In this document: in pieces, positions 1 to 7,386 of the stretch
Numbering within the stretch: position 1 is the first letter of the stretch
Layout of the letters: each line of letters starts with the position of its first letter
Source of the DNA: Deltaproteobacteria bacterium UBA6967
Lineage (GTDB): Bacteria > SAR324 > NAC60-12
Direction: 5' to 3'
Assembly: GCA_002450295.1 (NCBI GenBank)
Contig: DJYX01000093.1
Span: forward strand, 1 to 15,166
DNA: 15,166 nucleotides
Made by a program: the position numbers and the translations under genes
Notes under the pieces: generated by a model
What the model saw: the letters and a program-made list of their open reading frames with translations, nothing else
Told to the model about the DNA's origin: nothing
The model's database searches: none

Positions 1-1
1 T

Positions 2-208
2 GGCAGAAAAGCGTTAGCTGTGATGGAGAAGCACCTCCAGGAGCAGAAATTTTTCGGGCCACAATATGGCATCGCAGACATCGCGCTTTATGCCTACACC
101 CACAAAGCAGAGGAAGGAGGCCAGATCCTTGATGACTTTCCCGCCATCAAGGATTGGATAGACCGAGTCAAAGCTCAGCCTGGACATGTTACGATGGAGG
201 ATATCTAG
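2..208 (+). CDS. Glutathione S-transferase, C-terminal fragment (5' end outside window)
   Basis: This is the last 68 codons of a gene that begins before the window. The frame is open from base 2 to a TAG at 206-208, so the GTG/ATG pair at 20-25 need not be the start. The peptide looks like the end of the all-alpha C-terminal domain of bacterial glutathione S-transferases: a GRKAL..MEKHL helix, then FFGPQYGIADIALYAYTH, which matches the family's conserved '(S/A)-x-AD-(I/L)' N-capping box region, then PAIKDWIDRV and a QPGHV tail. The family conjugates glutathione to electrophiles or acts as a glutathione-dependent reductase or isomerase in the cytoplasm. The N-terminal thioredoxin-like domain with the catalytic residue is not visible, so the subclass cannot be named. 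The neighbouring GFA-type gene is convergent, so co-transcription is not expected. Confidence 0.85.
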   Translation, partial: GRKALAVMEKHLQEQKFFGPQYGIADIALYAYTHKAEEGGQILDDFPAIKDWIDRVKAQPGHVTMEDI

Positions 209-286
209 TGAAAAGAGTATTGGCCCCTGAGTGCTCAGAGATTGTGTTCGCCCAATAGTGAACAGTACTTTCAGTGGCTCTGCTTT

Positions 287-796
287 TCAGTCATGTGCAA
301 TAAGGTCAAATGACTGTAGGGGTTGCTCTTCCCGAATCATTAAACCTGGATGATCGTTATGGGTGGGAGAGTAGTAAGCAGCCGTCTCGTGCGAGTCTGA
401 AAAGGAGACGTTCACAAAAGGCGCCTTGGTGCGGGTGAAGATTTGAACTGCTTCATCCGTCTCAAACCAAAAAGAAGGAGCATCAAAGGTTCCGGCGGCT
501 ACTCCGGTCCAACCTGGGCGCATCTCAATTCTCCAGAAGACCGTAGTTCCACATTTTGGGCAGAAGCGGTTGTGAAAGTGACGATTTGCATTGTTCGAGA
601 AGGAATATTCCTTCAATTCACCTGACGTGACCTTGATTTGCGAATCCTCAAAATAGACATTCATGCCAAAAGCCGAGCCTGTTCGTGTTTGGCAGTAACG
701 ACAATGACAGACAGCCGCTCGGGTTGGTTTGCCATGACTTTCGTAGCGAACGGCACCGCAGCTACACCCACCTGTATGAGTTTCTTGCTCATTCAT
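287..796 (-). CDS. GFA / CENP-V family zinc-binding protein
   Basis: This 169-residue protein has the zinc-binding layout of the GFA (glutathione-dependent formaldehyde-activating enzyme)/CENP-V fold. It has GGCSCG near the N terminus (C11, C13), CHCRYC at C30, C32 and C35, and CPKCG at C79 and C82. All seven cysteines expected for the two zinc sites are present, and the length is normal for the family. The founding member was described as speeding formaldehyde-glutathione adduct formation, but most members, including this one, have no proven substrate, so 'formaldehyde-activating' would overstate it. The ATG at 794-796 is preceded on the minus strand by GGAG with a six-base gap, which supports this start. 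Its 3' end faces the glutathione S-transferase gene across 78 bases with no convincing terminator. Family assignment is firm; function is open. Confidence 0.9.
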   Translation of the reverse strand: MNEQETHTGGCSCGAVRYESHGKPTRAAVCHCRYCQTRTGSAFGMNVYFEDSQIKVTSGELKEYSFSNNANRHFHNRFCPKCGTTVFWRIEMRPGWTGVAAGTFDAPSFWFETDEAVQIFTRTKAPFVNVSFSDSHETAAYYSPTHNDHPGLMIREEQPLQSFDLIAHD

Positions 797-1084
797 CGAT
801 CACTCCATTTGTGATTTGGAAAAATTCTTTTGGATATTTCAGAATTCAATATCGTGTTTGGGAATCTGGTTCAGAGGCCTTTGGTTGAAGTAGCCAGTTC
901 AGTCCGCTCCTGAACAACCTTCAATTCGGATTTGTAAAAGATTACACGACTTTCAAACATGAACAGTCTTCACCAAAAAATCTCTGCTTTGCTGGCGAGA
1001 AATTTGAATAAATGTTTGTTCGAATTCAAGATTTTGGTGCGAATGAGTCGCATCTGCTATGAACAAAACGACCATGGAGGCCGT

Positions 1085-1219
1085 ATGAGAATGACCTTAC
1101 TTGTTTTTGCTCTCTTGCTGGTGGGCTCACTAGCTGGATGCAGCGGTAAACACGTCTGCAAAGACCGCATCACAAATAATACGTCTGTGTATTTTTTTGG
1201 GATGTGTTCCGGAGCCTGA
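1085..1219 (+). CDS. Small putative outer- or inner-membrane lipoprotein (44 aa)
   Basis: The frame is open from an ATG at 959, but the first 42 residues of that reading look like random sequence. The ATG at 1085 has GGAGG at 1076-1080 and is followed by a textbook lipoprotein signal: M-R, a hydrophobic run LLVFALLLVG, then the lipobox LAGC with the acylated cysteine at residue 19. A second ATG at 1091 (residue 3) is also possible. The mature peptide would be only 26 residues, ending ...VYFFGMCSGA, with two further cysteines at residues 25 and 41 that could form a disulphide. I recognise no family. Its neighbours are a minus-strand GFA gene and, 239 bases downstream, the M81 peptidase gene, so it is probably a single-gene unit. 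The signal peptide makes it more credible than an ordinary ORF of this length. Confidence 0.55.
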   Translation: MRMTLLVFALLLVGSLAGCSGKHVCKDRITNNTSVYFFGMCSGA

Positions 1220-1458
1220 CTCCAGTCATCAGTGAGGGTTGCTGGCTGACGATTTCTGGTCGTTCTTAGCCCTCAACCCCTTCAGACAAAGCCCCAAAAA
1301 TCTTTCCCCGTCCTTCTTCACTTAAATTACCTTCCAAAGCTTTGGTTGCCTTGAGGGTCCAATCGCTTTATACCTTCTCTTTCTGACAATCCTTTCCTGA
1401 AAGACCGCAGTAAAAAGTTGTTGTCTTTCGAATTATTCTTTGATCCAAGGAAAATCCA
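1220..1458. other. Intergenic region between lipoprotein and M81 gene, with folded segment
   Basis: No gene is seen here. Bases 1234-1280 can fold: GAGGG at 1234-1238 can pair with CCCTC at 1270-1274, or GGGTTG at 1236-1241 with CAACCC at 1275-1280, and inside lie GGCT/AGCC (1244-1247 with 1268-1271) and ACGA/TCGT (1249-1252 with 1260-1263). These pairings overlap, so they are alternatives. There is no T-tract behind them, so this is at best a weak terminator or processing site for the lipoprotein transcript. Confidence 0.3.
1346..1374 (+). promoter_or_regulatory. Possible sigma70-type promoter for the M81 gene
   Basis: TTGCCT at 1346-1351 and TATACC at 1369-1374 are separated by exactly 17 bases and lie about 85 bases before the M81 start codon. 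Each hexamer matches the consensus only in part (3/6 and 4/6), so this is a tentative call. Confidence 0.3.
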
Positions 1459-2943
1459 ATGCGGATTGGCATTCTGTGCCTGATGCAGGAATCAAATACC
1501 TTCCTGAATCAACAGACTAAGCTTCATCACTTTGCAGAAGACCTCTTTCTGGTAGGTGAGGAAATTCGTAAGCAGCTGGCGAATACTCACCACGAGGCCG
1601 CGGGGTTTTTTGCAGGACTGGAAAAAGAAGGGATGGAGGCAGTCCCACTCTTTGCGGCTCGGGCGATTCCCTATGGAACGATCCAGAAGGAAGCTTTTGA
1701 ACAGTTACTTGAAAACATGTTCAAGCAGGTGGAGCAGGCTGGCCCGTTGGATGGTTACCTGGTCGCTCCTCATGGGGCGACTGTCAGTGAACAGTATCTA
1801 GACGCTGATGGTTATTGGCTGAAGCAGCTTCGCAAAAGAGTAGGAGCTGAAGTTCCCATCATTGGAACATTGGATTTACACGCAAATCTCTCATCTCAGA
1901 TGGTCGCATCCACAAATGCTTTAATAGCCTATCGGACGAATCCCCACCTTGATCAATACGCGCGTGGATTTGAGGCTACCGAGTTAATGAGCAAGACTCT
2001 GCGAGGGGAAGTGGAGCCTGTTCAGCGAGCTGCCTTCCTGCCCTTCGTGATGAATATTGAAAAGCAGTGTACAGAGTTGTCTCCCTGCAAAGAACTATAC
2101 GAGCTTGCAGAGAAGCTACGTAGGAAAAAGGGACTGTTATCGCTAAGCATACTGCAGGGCTATCCCTATGCAGATGTAGATGAGATGGGAACTTCAATCC
2201 TGGCAGTCAGCGACAAAACTTCTCTGGTTGCTGAGCAGACCTTGGCGGAGTTGTCCAATTATCTGTGGGAACATCGCGCTGATTTTAATGGGACTGGTGT
2301 GCCAATTGATCAGGCGATTGATTCGTTGAAGAACGACACCAGATCAACCTGCTTACTAGACATGGGTGATAACGTGGGAGGTGGCTCGCCTGCAGATGGA
2401 ACGCTGATCGCGCAAGCATTATTGAGTCAAAGAGTTCGAGATTCCTTTGTTTGTCTATATGATCCAGAAGCTGTGCGTCAAGTTGCAGATGTAGGACTAG
2501 GCGCTGAACTGAAGCTGGCAATGGGTGGGAAAACAGATCGACTGCATGGAGATCCGTTGATTGCTTGGGTAGAAGTCATTGGAATTTATCCAGGAAAGTT
2601 TGAAGAACCCCTAGCCCGTCATGGTGGTTTTACGCATTTTGATCAGGGATTGAGTGCGGTCGTTCGATCTGGGGAAGGACTAATCATCCTGCTAAACAGC
2701 AAACGGATGGCACCCTATAGTTTGGAACAATTACGTAGTTGTGGACTTAATCCAGGAAGCTTCCGTGTCCTAGTTGCCAAGGGCGTAAACGCTCCGATTG
2801 CTGCGTATGAGGAAGTAAGCTCCCGCTTTATTAGAGTCGATACTCCAGGAGTGACAGCTTCTAACTTGAATCACTTTTACTATCATCATCGGCGGAGACC
2901 GATGTTCCCTTTTGAAAGGGATTTAGAATGGTCATTTTCCTAA
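1459..2943 (+). CDS. M81 family metallopeptidase (MlrC/microcystinase C-like)
   Basis: This 494-residue protein matches the MlrC/M81 (former DUF1485) family in length and motifs. Visible are QESNTF at residues 10-15, HHEAAGF at 44-50 with a candidate glutamate ligand E46, GTLDLHANLS with D139 and H141, RTNPHLD with H163, and the glycine-rich DMGDNVGGGSPADGT at 301-315 that opens the second domain. D-x-H plus the later histidine form the family's predicted zinc site, and all are intact. MlrC itself cleaves the linearised peptide left after microcystin breakdown, but most homologues act on unknown small peptides or amides, so toxin degradation should not be inferred. No signal peptide is present, so it is cytoplasmic. 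AAGGA lies a few bases before the ATG at 1459. The gene is convergent with the PHP hydrolase gene. Confidence 0.9.
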   Translation: MRIGILCLMQESNTFLNQQTKLHHFAEDLFLVGEEIRKQLANTHHEAAGFFAGLEKEGMEAVPLFAARAIPYGTIQKEAFEQLLENMFKQVEQAGPLDGYLVAPHGATVSEQYLDADGYWLKQLRKRVGAEVPIIGTLDLHANLSSQMVASTNALIAYRTNPHLDQYARGFEATELMSKTLRGEVEPVQRAAFLPFVMNIEKQCTELSPCKELYELAEKLRRKKGLLSLSILQGYPYADVDEMGTSILAVSDKTSLVAEQTLAELSNYLWEHRADFNGTGVPIDQAIDSLKNDTRSTCLLDMGDNVGGGSPADGTLIAQALLSQRVRDSFVCLYDPEAVRQVADVGLGAELKLAMGGKTDRLHGDPLIAWVEVIGIYPGKFEEPLARHGGFTHFDQGLSAVVRSGEGLIILLNSKRMAPYSLEQLRSCGLNPGSFRVLVAKGVNAPIAAYEEVSSRFIRVDTPGVTASNLNHFYYHHRRRPMFPFERDLEWSFS

Positions 2944-3024
2944 AATTTATAAATTCCACTTTCTTCTATAAAATATCTCAAAGCTAATAAATAGAGGTCT
3001 TGTAATTAAAAAAAACATTGATCT

Positions 3025-4563
3025 TCATTTGAAAAAAATTGGTGAGGAAATCCCCCAGTGTCCATTCTTGAGTCTTACTCTTGCGTAAGCCCACTGGTAT
3101 TCGCTTTTTTCAAAACATTCTGAATCCAACTGAAAGGCTACCTTTCTTGAATATTGTGAGGGTAGGCTTAAGCCGATTCGGTAGGCTGGAGAATCGATAG
3201 GCCCCAAGTTCCCTGAAATACTTCCCTTGGTAAGAGTTTGTATTGGTAAATTCAGAGATTCCTGATTCATTCGAACTCTGAGCTTTGCTGTGGATTGAGA
3301 GGCAATCCTTAGAGCTAAGCCTTGAGTAGATGAAGTGGTGCTTGTCATATTTCCCCAAGTGCCACAATGAAAATGAACAGAGATGTCATTGAGCTGTTCC
3401 CAACTCGCGTGTTGAATTGGAACTTCAGTTGCTCGTTTGTCTAGGGGTGAAACAACTTCAAACCCCCTGAACCGCGGGATGACTTCCAAGATCGTGGCTT
3501 CATCCAGTTCAAGACTTACGTCCCAGTTTGCTGCCTTACCTCTTTCACCCCATCCTAGTTCAATCCAGACAATTGCTTCCTCCGTATCCTCGAATTCTTC
3601 AGCCATTTTGCGCTCTGAACTCAAAGGCATGTGCCAACAGTGCCGCTGTTCTGGGGTGAGCAATTCAACATAATCAATTGGGCTGGTAGCCTGGACTTCA
3701 ATATTTCCTGGTTCACCGAGATCCTGACATACCGATCCTTGCAGTTGATTCCCAACAGCAAACTTGAGTTGCATTAGATCCCCAGTCATTGCCCAAGTGC
3801 GCCTCGCATTTAGAGCTTCCCAGATATCTTCACGCCGATCACTGCTGGCCCAAATGCCTGTTACACCATGTCCATAGCTGCCAGGATGGGCGCTGTGATG
3901 GTCTGTGTTGGCAATCACACCAAATTGATATCCTAGCCCCAACCCGTAGCGCATGGAGCCCTGGTGTTGCTGAGGCCCCATAGAATGGAGAAAAGGCCTG
4001 TCTGAGAGATCTTCTTCTGCAAAACCATGTGCTGAGGCAATCTCTACTAAAGGCGTCAGTGGATTTTCAAAACTAATCCAATTGACGCCCCTTGCCCCTT
4101 GGCGATATCCGATGTGGTGTGGGAAGATCAAATAATTCTCTTCAAGTTTTTCTTTGAAAATTCTTTGTCGAAGTTCTTGTGGAGAGTCCTCTAAGATCAT
4201 CTTGGTGAGAGGGTCTAATCCAACAATGGTGTAGTCACCATGCTCATTCGAATGAATTTCATAGCCTGGAAGTAGAACGATCTTGTGCTCTGATTCTGCT
4301 TTGGAAATTTTTTCAAGATAAGAGTCCCAATTTCTGTGAAGTTTGGCGAAACCACGTTGGTGAAACTGAACAATATGCTGAATTTTCGGATCATGCTCAT
4401 CCATGTCAGGCCATGAAGCATGGCCGGTGATGGAAACAAAATCCAAGCGAAGTGCTGCGTTTTTGATTGCATCGTCCAAGCTCCCATGTGCGTAGGAAAT
4501 ATTGCAGTGATTATGGATGTCTCCATAAAGAGCTTGGTAAGCAAAATCTTTCGATGCCTGCAT
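3025..4563 (-). CDS. PHP-superfamily metallohydrolase (DUF3604/CehA-McbA-like)
   Basis: The first ~265 of 512 residues form a PHP-type metal-dependent hydrolase domain. Metal-ligand motifs appear in order: GDIHNH (D15, H17, H19), SITGHASW (H48), LLPGYEIHS (E102, H104), FPHHIGY (H149, H150), EIASAHG (E174, H179) and NTDHHSAHPG (D221, H222, H223). The stretch ALNARRTWAMTGD at ~250-262 resembles the end of the catalytic region in DUF3604-type proteins. Residues ~266-512 look beta-rich, have no motif I know, and may be a substrate-recognition domain. PHP enzymes hydrolyse phosphoesters or, in the CehA/McbA group, aryl carbamates; the substrate here is unknown. There is no signal peptide. The start at 4563 begins just before the PHP domain but has only a weak ribosome binding site. 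It is divergent from ABC cluster 1 and tail to tail with the M81 gene. Confidence 0.85.
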   Translation of the reverse strand: MQASKDFAYQALYGDIHNHCNISYAHGSLDDAIKNAALRLDFVSITGHASWPDMDEHDPKIQHIVQFHQRGFAKLHRNWDSYLEKISKAESEHKIVLLPGYEIHSNEHGDYTIVGLDPLTKMILEDSPQELRQRIFKEKLEENYLIFPHHIGYRQGARGVNWISFENPLTPLVEIASAHGFAEEDLSDRPFLHSMGPQQHQGSMRYGLGLGYQFGVIANTDHHSAHPGSYGHGVTGIWASSDRREDIWEALNARRTWAMTGDLMQLKFAVGNQLQGSVCQDLGEPGNIEVQATSPIDYVELLTPEQRHCWHMPLSSERKMAEEFEDTEEAIVWIELGWGERGKAANWDVSLELDEATILEVIPRFRGFEVVSPLDKRATEVPIQHASWEQLNDISVHFHCGTWGNMTSTTSSTQGLALRIASQSTAKLRVRMNQESLNLPIQTLTKGSISGNLGPIDSPAYRIGLSLPSQYSRKVAFQLDSECFEKSEYQWAYARVRLKNGHWGISSPIFFK

Positions 4564-4886
4564 TATCAGTCTTTTGAAAAAAGTGGCTTCATAACGACCT
4601 AGATACTAAGTGATCCGTTGTGGTTGGAGTTTTCGAAAATCCGAAATCATCCAAAAAAACCAACTAAACTTTAAGAAAAGCAATCAATAAGATTCCCCAA
4701 TCCACACAGTCCCCGCTGATTAGCTACAAAATTTTACTATGATAGAGAGTCTTTAAGGCGTGCAATATTGGATTTGCCAATGAGCCAAAGATAAATATTT
4801 GAAGGCTATGAAACATAAAATGCCTGGTTGCAAAGCCGCTTAACTTAAAAGATGAAAAATCGATTGTCAATGGTGTGTCGTTTCAA

Positions 4887-4906
4887 AAATTCTTTTTAAA
4901 GAATTT
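4887..4906. promoter_or_regulatory. Candidate operator: perfect 9+2+9 inverted repeat
   Basis: AAATTCTTT at 4887-4895 and its exact reverse complement AAAGAATTT at 4898-4906 are separated by TT. The 20-base dyad ends 36 bases before the -35 hexamer of the cluster 1 promoter, a usual place for an activator or repressor site. It is A/T-rich, which raises the chance of coincidence, and no regulator gene is in the window. Confidence 0.4.
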
Positions 4907-4942
4907 AAATAATATTCTGATTTTATTGATTAAGTATATCGC

Positions 4943-4972
4943 TTGACAAAAATAATTTAATAGTTGTATAAG
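4943..4972 (+). promoter_or_regulatory. Sigma70-type promoter of ABC cluster 1
   Basis: A perfect -35 hexamer TTGACA at 4943-4948 is followed after 18 bases by TATAAG at 4967-4972, a 5/6 match to the -10 consensus, with a TG in the two bases before it. Transcription would begin near 4979, giving a leader of about 29 bases that contains the strong ribosome binding site AAAGAGGA before the ATG at 5008. This is the clearest promoter in the window. Confidence 0.65.
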
Positions 4973-5007
4973 ATGTTCTTTCTTCCATCATTATCTAAAG
5001 AGGAAAC

Positions 5008-6270
5008 ATGAAAACACTAGTCAACGTGTTAATTATTGTGACAGGGCTGTTGCTCACAATCAAAAACGCTGCGTTAGCAGAAATTGAGTTATCTTTCAGA
5101 TTTAATGACGCTGGGCAAAAAGAAATGAGAGCGGCATTAGATAAATTTGAACAGATGAATCCAGGAATAAAAGTTGAGTTACAAAGGATAGCTTGGGGAA
5201 GTGCAAGGGAACAATTCCTCCGTGAAGCCGCGGTTGGAGAAGGGCCAGACGTAGTACACATTGCCCAGGTCTGGACAAGAAGTATGGGAGATGCAGGTGC
5301 TCTTTATGACATGAATGAACTGATTGAGGAACATGGAATCGGTGAAGGATGGGGTGACTTCATTTCAGCAGATCTAGCAAGCCAGGATGATGGGAAGATT
5401 CATGCCATTCCCTGGACGGTAGATACTTTCGCAATGGTTTATAGAAAAGACATCCTCGAGAAAGCTGGAATTACAGAATTCCCGACTACCTGGGAAGGCC
5501 TTCATGAGGCCAGCGTGCAGATTAAAGAAAAGACAGGGGCAGTGGGCTGGGCAATTCCATCAGGTAGTGGGCCAACCAACTCTATCTGGTTTTTCTTGAA
5601 CTTCTATTGGTGGTCAAACGGCTGGTCACTTGTTGATAGGAAAGCAGATGGTTCTTATTACATCAATATAACCCCTGAGCAAATTGCGGAAGGGCTTGAT
5701 TACTATAAATCTTATTTGGATAAAGGCATCAATCCACAATCAATGTTGAACGTAACCAATTGGGGGGCTCAAGAATTAATCGAAGGGATGGTTCGAGGTG
5801 ATTATTCTATAATCAGTACACCAGAAAACGTTTTAGTTCAAATTGAATCAGCGTTTAAGGAAAGATATCCAGATAAGAGCAACCCATTTGCGTCAACTAT
5901 TCATCCCAAAAGTTCTGTTACTTTTGTGGGGGGACGTCAACTTGGTATCAACGTGAATACAGAACACGCGGAGGCCGCTTTCAAATTAATTAAATATCTT
6001 ACTGATGAACCAGTCTATACAGATCATTACGCAGGAATGTGGCCCGCACAAAAGACCCTTATCAAGCAATTGCCTCAAGTAGCTTCACACAAAGGATACA
6101 AAGATCAATTAATCCTAGCAAGGAGTTGGGGACCATATTCAACAGGTCCGATTCCAATACCAACAATGTGGAATTGGGTTGGTCGTGGTGCAGGTTCTGT
6201 TTTTATTGGTGAAAAAACCTCGATTGAAGTAGCCAATGAAATTTATGAAAATATTAAGAAGGAACTGTAA
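5008..6270 (+). CDS. ABC transporter substrate-binding protein, family 1 (cluster 1)
   Basis: This 420-residue protein is a periplasmic binding protein of the family 1 (MalE/UgpB-like) sugar type. An N-terminal signal peptide (MK, hydrophobic core to about residue 18, cleavage after ALA at 22-24) lacks a lipobox, so the mature protein should be soluble in the periplasm. Typical features follow: MRAALDKFEQMNPGIKV at ~37-53, EGPDVVHIAQVW at ~77-88, AIPWTVDTFAMVYRKDIL in the first hinge region, a tryptophan-rich segment around 190-202 (FFLNFYWWSNGW) of the kind that stacks on sugar rings, and AAFKLIKYLTDE in the C-terminal lobe. The exact ligand cannot be read. The ATG at 5008 has AAAGAGG just ahead. 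It leads an operon with two permeases and is divergent from the PHP hydrolase. No Cys residue is needed or present at the N terminus. Confidence 0.9.
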   Translation: MKTLVNVLIIVTGLLLTIKNAALAEIELSFRFNDAGQKEMRAALDKFEQMNPGIKVELQRIAWGSAREQFLREAAVGEGPDVVHIAQVWTRSMGDAGALYDMNELIEEHGIGEGWGDFISADLASQDDGKIHAIPWTVDTFAMVYRKDILEKAGITEFPTTWEGLHEASVQIKEKTGAVGWAIPSGSGPTNSIWFFLNFYWWSNGWSLVDRKADGSYYINITPEQIAEGLDYYKSYLDKGINPQSMLNVTNWGAQELIEGMVRGDYSIISTPENVLVQIESAFKERYPDKSNPFASTIHPKSSVTFVGGRQLGINVNTEHAEAAFKLIKYLTDEPVYTDHYAGMWPAQKTLIKQLPQVASHKGYKDQLILARSWGPYSTGPIPIPTMWNWVGRGAGSVFIGEKTSIEVANEIYENIKKEL

Positions 6271-6282
6271 ATAAATTTTAAA

Positions 6283-6318
6283 TTATAAGGGAGCCAGTTC
6301 ACCCTGACTTCCTTATAA
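6283..6318 (+). promoter_or_regulatory. Intercistronic hairpin between binding protein and permease
   Basis: TTATAAGG at 6283-6290 pairs perfectly with CCTTATAA at 6311-6318. The stem continues inward as G-U at 6291/6310, A-U at 6292/6309 and G-C at 6293/6308, has one C/A mismatch, then three more pairs (6295-6297 with 6304-6306) closing a six-base loop. It starts 13 bases after the binding-protein stop codon and ends 23 bases before the permease start. No T-tract follows directly, so it is more likely an RNA-stabilising or partial-termination element that lets the binding protein be made in excess over the membrane subunits. Confidence 0.6.
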
Positions 6319-6341
6319 GTAACAAAACTAATTTTTGATAA

Positions 6342-7241
6342 ATGAAAGATAATAAATTCGTATTTTTTTTGTTGATTCCTTCGTTCTTTTTTATTGTCTT
6401 TTTTTATCTGTATCCAACCCTATATAATTTATTTAATAGTTTTACTGATCTAAATTTATTTAAATTAAGGAAAGGTGGTAATTGGATTGGATTTGAAAAT
6501 TATATTGATCTATTTGTAGATCCTGAATTTATACGAGTATTTTTTAATACAACAATTTGGCTGACACTAGTAGGAGTTGCCGTCAGAATAATTTTGGGGC
6601 TGCTTTTAGCGTTCTTGATTAACTCAGAAACTTTAAAAAAATATAAATTAACAGGTCTGTTTCAGGTGTCATTGATTATACCCTGGGCTACTCCCTCCAT
6701 AGTTGCTGTTGTAGTTTGGAGGATGATATTAGATCCTCAGGTTGGGTTTGTTAACCAGACTCTGGTAAAATATGGAATCATTACTGAGCCAATTGCTTTT
6801 CTGTCTAATACTAGTTTTGTCTGGCCCTCAATTATCACGATAATTACATGGAATACTTTACCACTAGTAACACTAACATTTTTAGCCAGTTTGAAATCGG
6901 TTCCAGCTGAGTTACTGGATGCTGCAACAGTTGATGGAGCCAATAAGCTTCAAAGAGCATTCTATGTCATCCTGCCACACATGATTCCTTCCATCATTGT
7001 GATGATTTTGATGTCCACATTTTGGACATTCAATAATTTTGCATATGTGTGGTTAGCCACAGGAGCTGGGCCAGGTACGTTTACGAATGTGATGGCAACA
7101 GAGGTTTATCTGAAAGCCTTTGTCGATGGAAGGATGGGTTACAGCTCAGCCTTGGGAATCGTTATGGCATCGATAATGACAGTCTTTGGAATTATCTACT
7201 TAAGAATGATTGTTAAAAGAAATCTGAAAGAAATCTTCTAA
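6342..7241 (+). CDS. ABC transporter permease, MalF/UgpA type (cluster 1)
   Basis: This 299-residue, six-helix inner-membrane protein is the first permease of cluster 1. Hydrophobic segments lie near 7-27, 71-93, 106-127, 158-181, 214-236 and 268-288. The EAA loop that docks the ATPase is clear at about 190-213: ELLDAATVDGA, then the I-LP ending. FNSFTDLN near residue 31 and WIGFENY near 48 are usual for MalF-type subunits. The start is fixed by a TAA immediately before the ATG at 6342, but no Shine-Dalgarno sequence is visible, which is unusual next to the strong site of the binding-protein gene and fits lower expression. Base composition is much more AT-rich than in cluster 2. The gene follows the binding-protein gene by 71 bases that contain a strong hairpin. 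Confidence 0.92.
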   Translation: MKDNKFVFFLLIPSFFFIVFFYLYPTLYNLFNSFTDLNLFKLRKGGNWIGFENYIDLFVDPEFIRVFFNTTIWLTLVGVAVRIILGLLLAFLINSETLKKYKLTGLFQVSLIIPWATPSIVAVVVWRMILDPQVGFVNQTLVKYGIITEPIAFLSNTSFVWPSIITIITWNTLPLVTLTFLASLKSVPAELLDAATVDGANKLQRAFYVILPHMIPSIIVMILMSTFWTFNNFAYVWLATGAGPGTFTNVMATEVYLKAFVDGRMGYSSALGIVMASIMTVFGIIYLRMIVKRNLKEIF

Positions 7242-7386
7242 TCACAAATCTAGTCTAAATTCTACCTCTCAATAAAACTAAATTTAGTTCTAAAAGCTTT
7301 CAATAAAGTGAAGAATATTGATATTTTGTGGTCTACTTTAAGATATCGATTTCAATTTAATAAAATAAGGCTGTGCAGGAATTACG
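7242..7386. other. Gap between the two cluster 1 permeases, with a 14-base palindrome
   Basis: The 145-base gap is long for two subunits of one transporter. It holds a perfect unspaced palindrome, AACTAAATTTAGTT, at 7276-7289, which could be an operator or simply a feature of AT-rich DNA. No clear promoter or terminator with a T-tract is seen. An AGGA at 7377-7380 serves the second permease. Confidence 0.4.

Larger units (their letters stand above)
4564..5007. other. Divergent control region between PHP gene and ABC cluster 1
   Basis: This 444-base gap holds no credible gene. It becomes very AT-rich towards the ABC cluster and contains the promoter and dyad listed separately. A 10-base palindrome, TTTTCGAAAA, lies at 4630-4639, about 70 bases ahead of the PHP start; it is short enough to be chance. 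I found no convincing minus-strand promoter and no structured RNA that I could name. Confidence 0.6.

Noticed and set aside
209..286. Possible terminator between the glutathione S-transferase and GFA genes
   Set aside because: TATTGG at 218-223 and CCAATA at 252-257 pair only around a long loop, and there is no T-tract.
959..1084. N-terminal extension of the small lipoprotein from the ATG at 959
   Set aside because: The extra 42 residues show no signal or domain, have no good ribosome binding site, and would bury the lipoprotein signal peptide inside the chain.
1459..2943. Microcystin degradation as the role of the M81 gene
   Set aside because: No mlrA, mlrB or mlrD-like gene is in the window, and M81 proteins are widespread in organisms unrelated to microcystin breakdown.
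4215..4544. 109-residue minus-strand frame inside the PHP gene
   Set aside because: It is an out-of-frame shadow of the PHP domain; the PHP frame contains every expected metal-binding motif.
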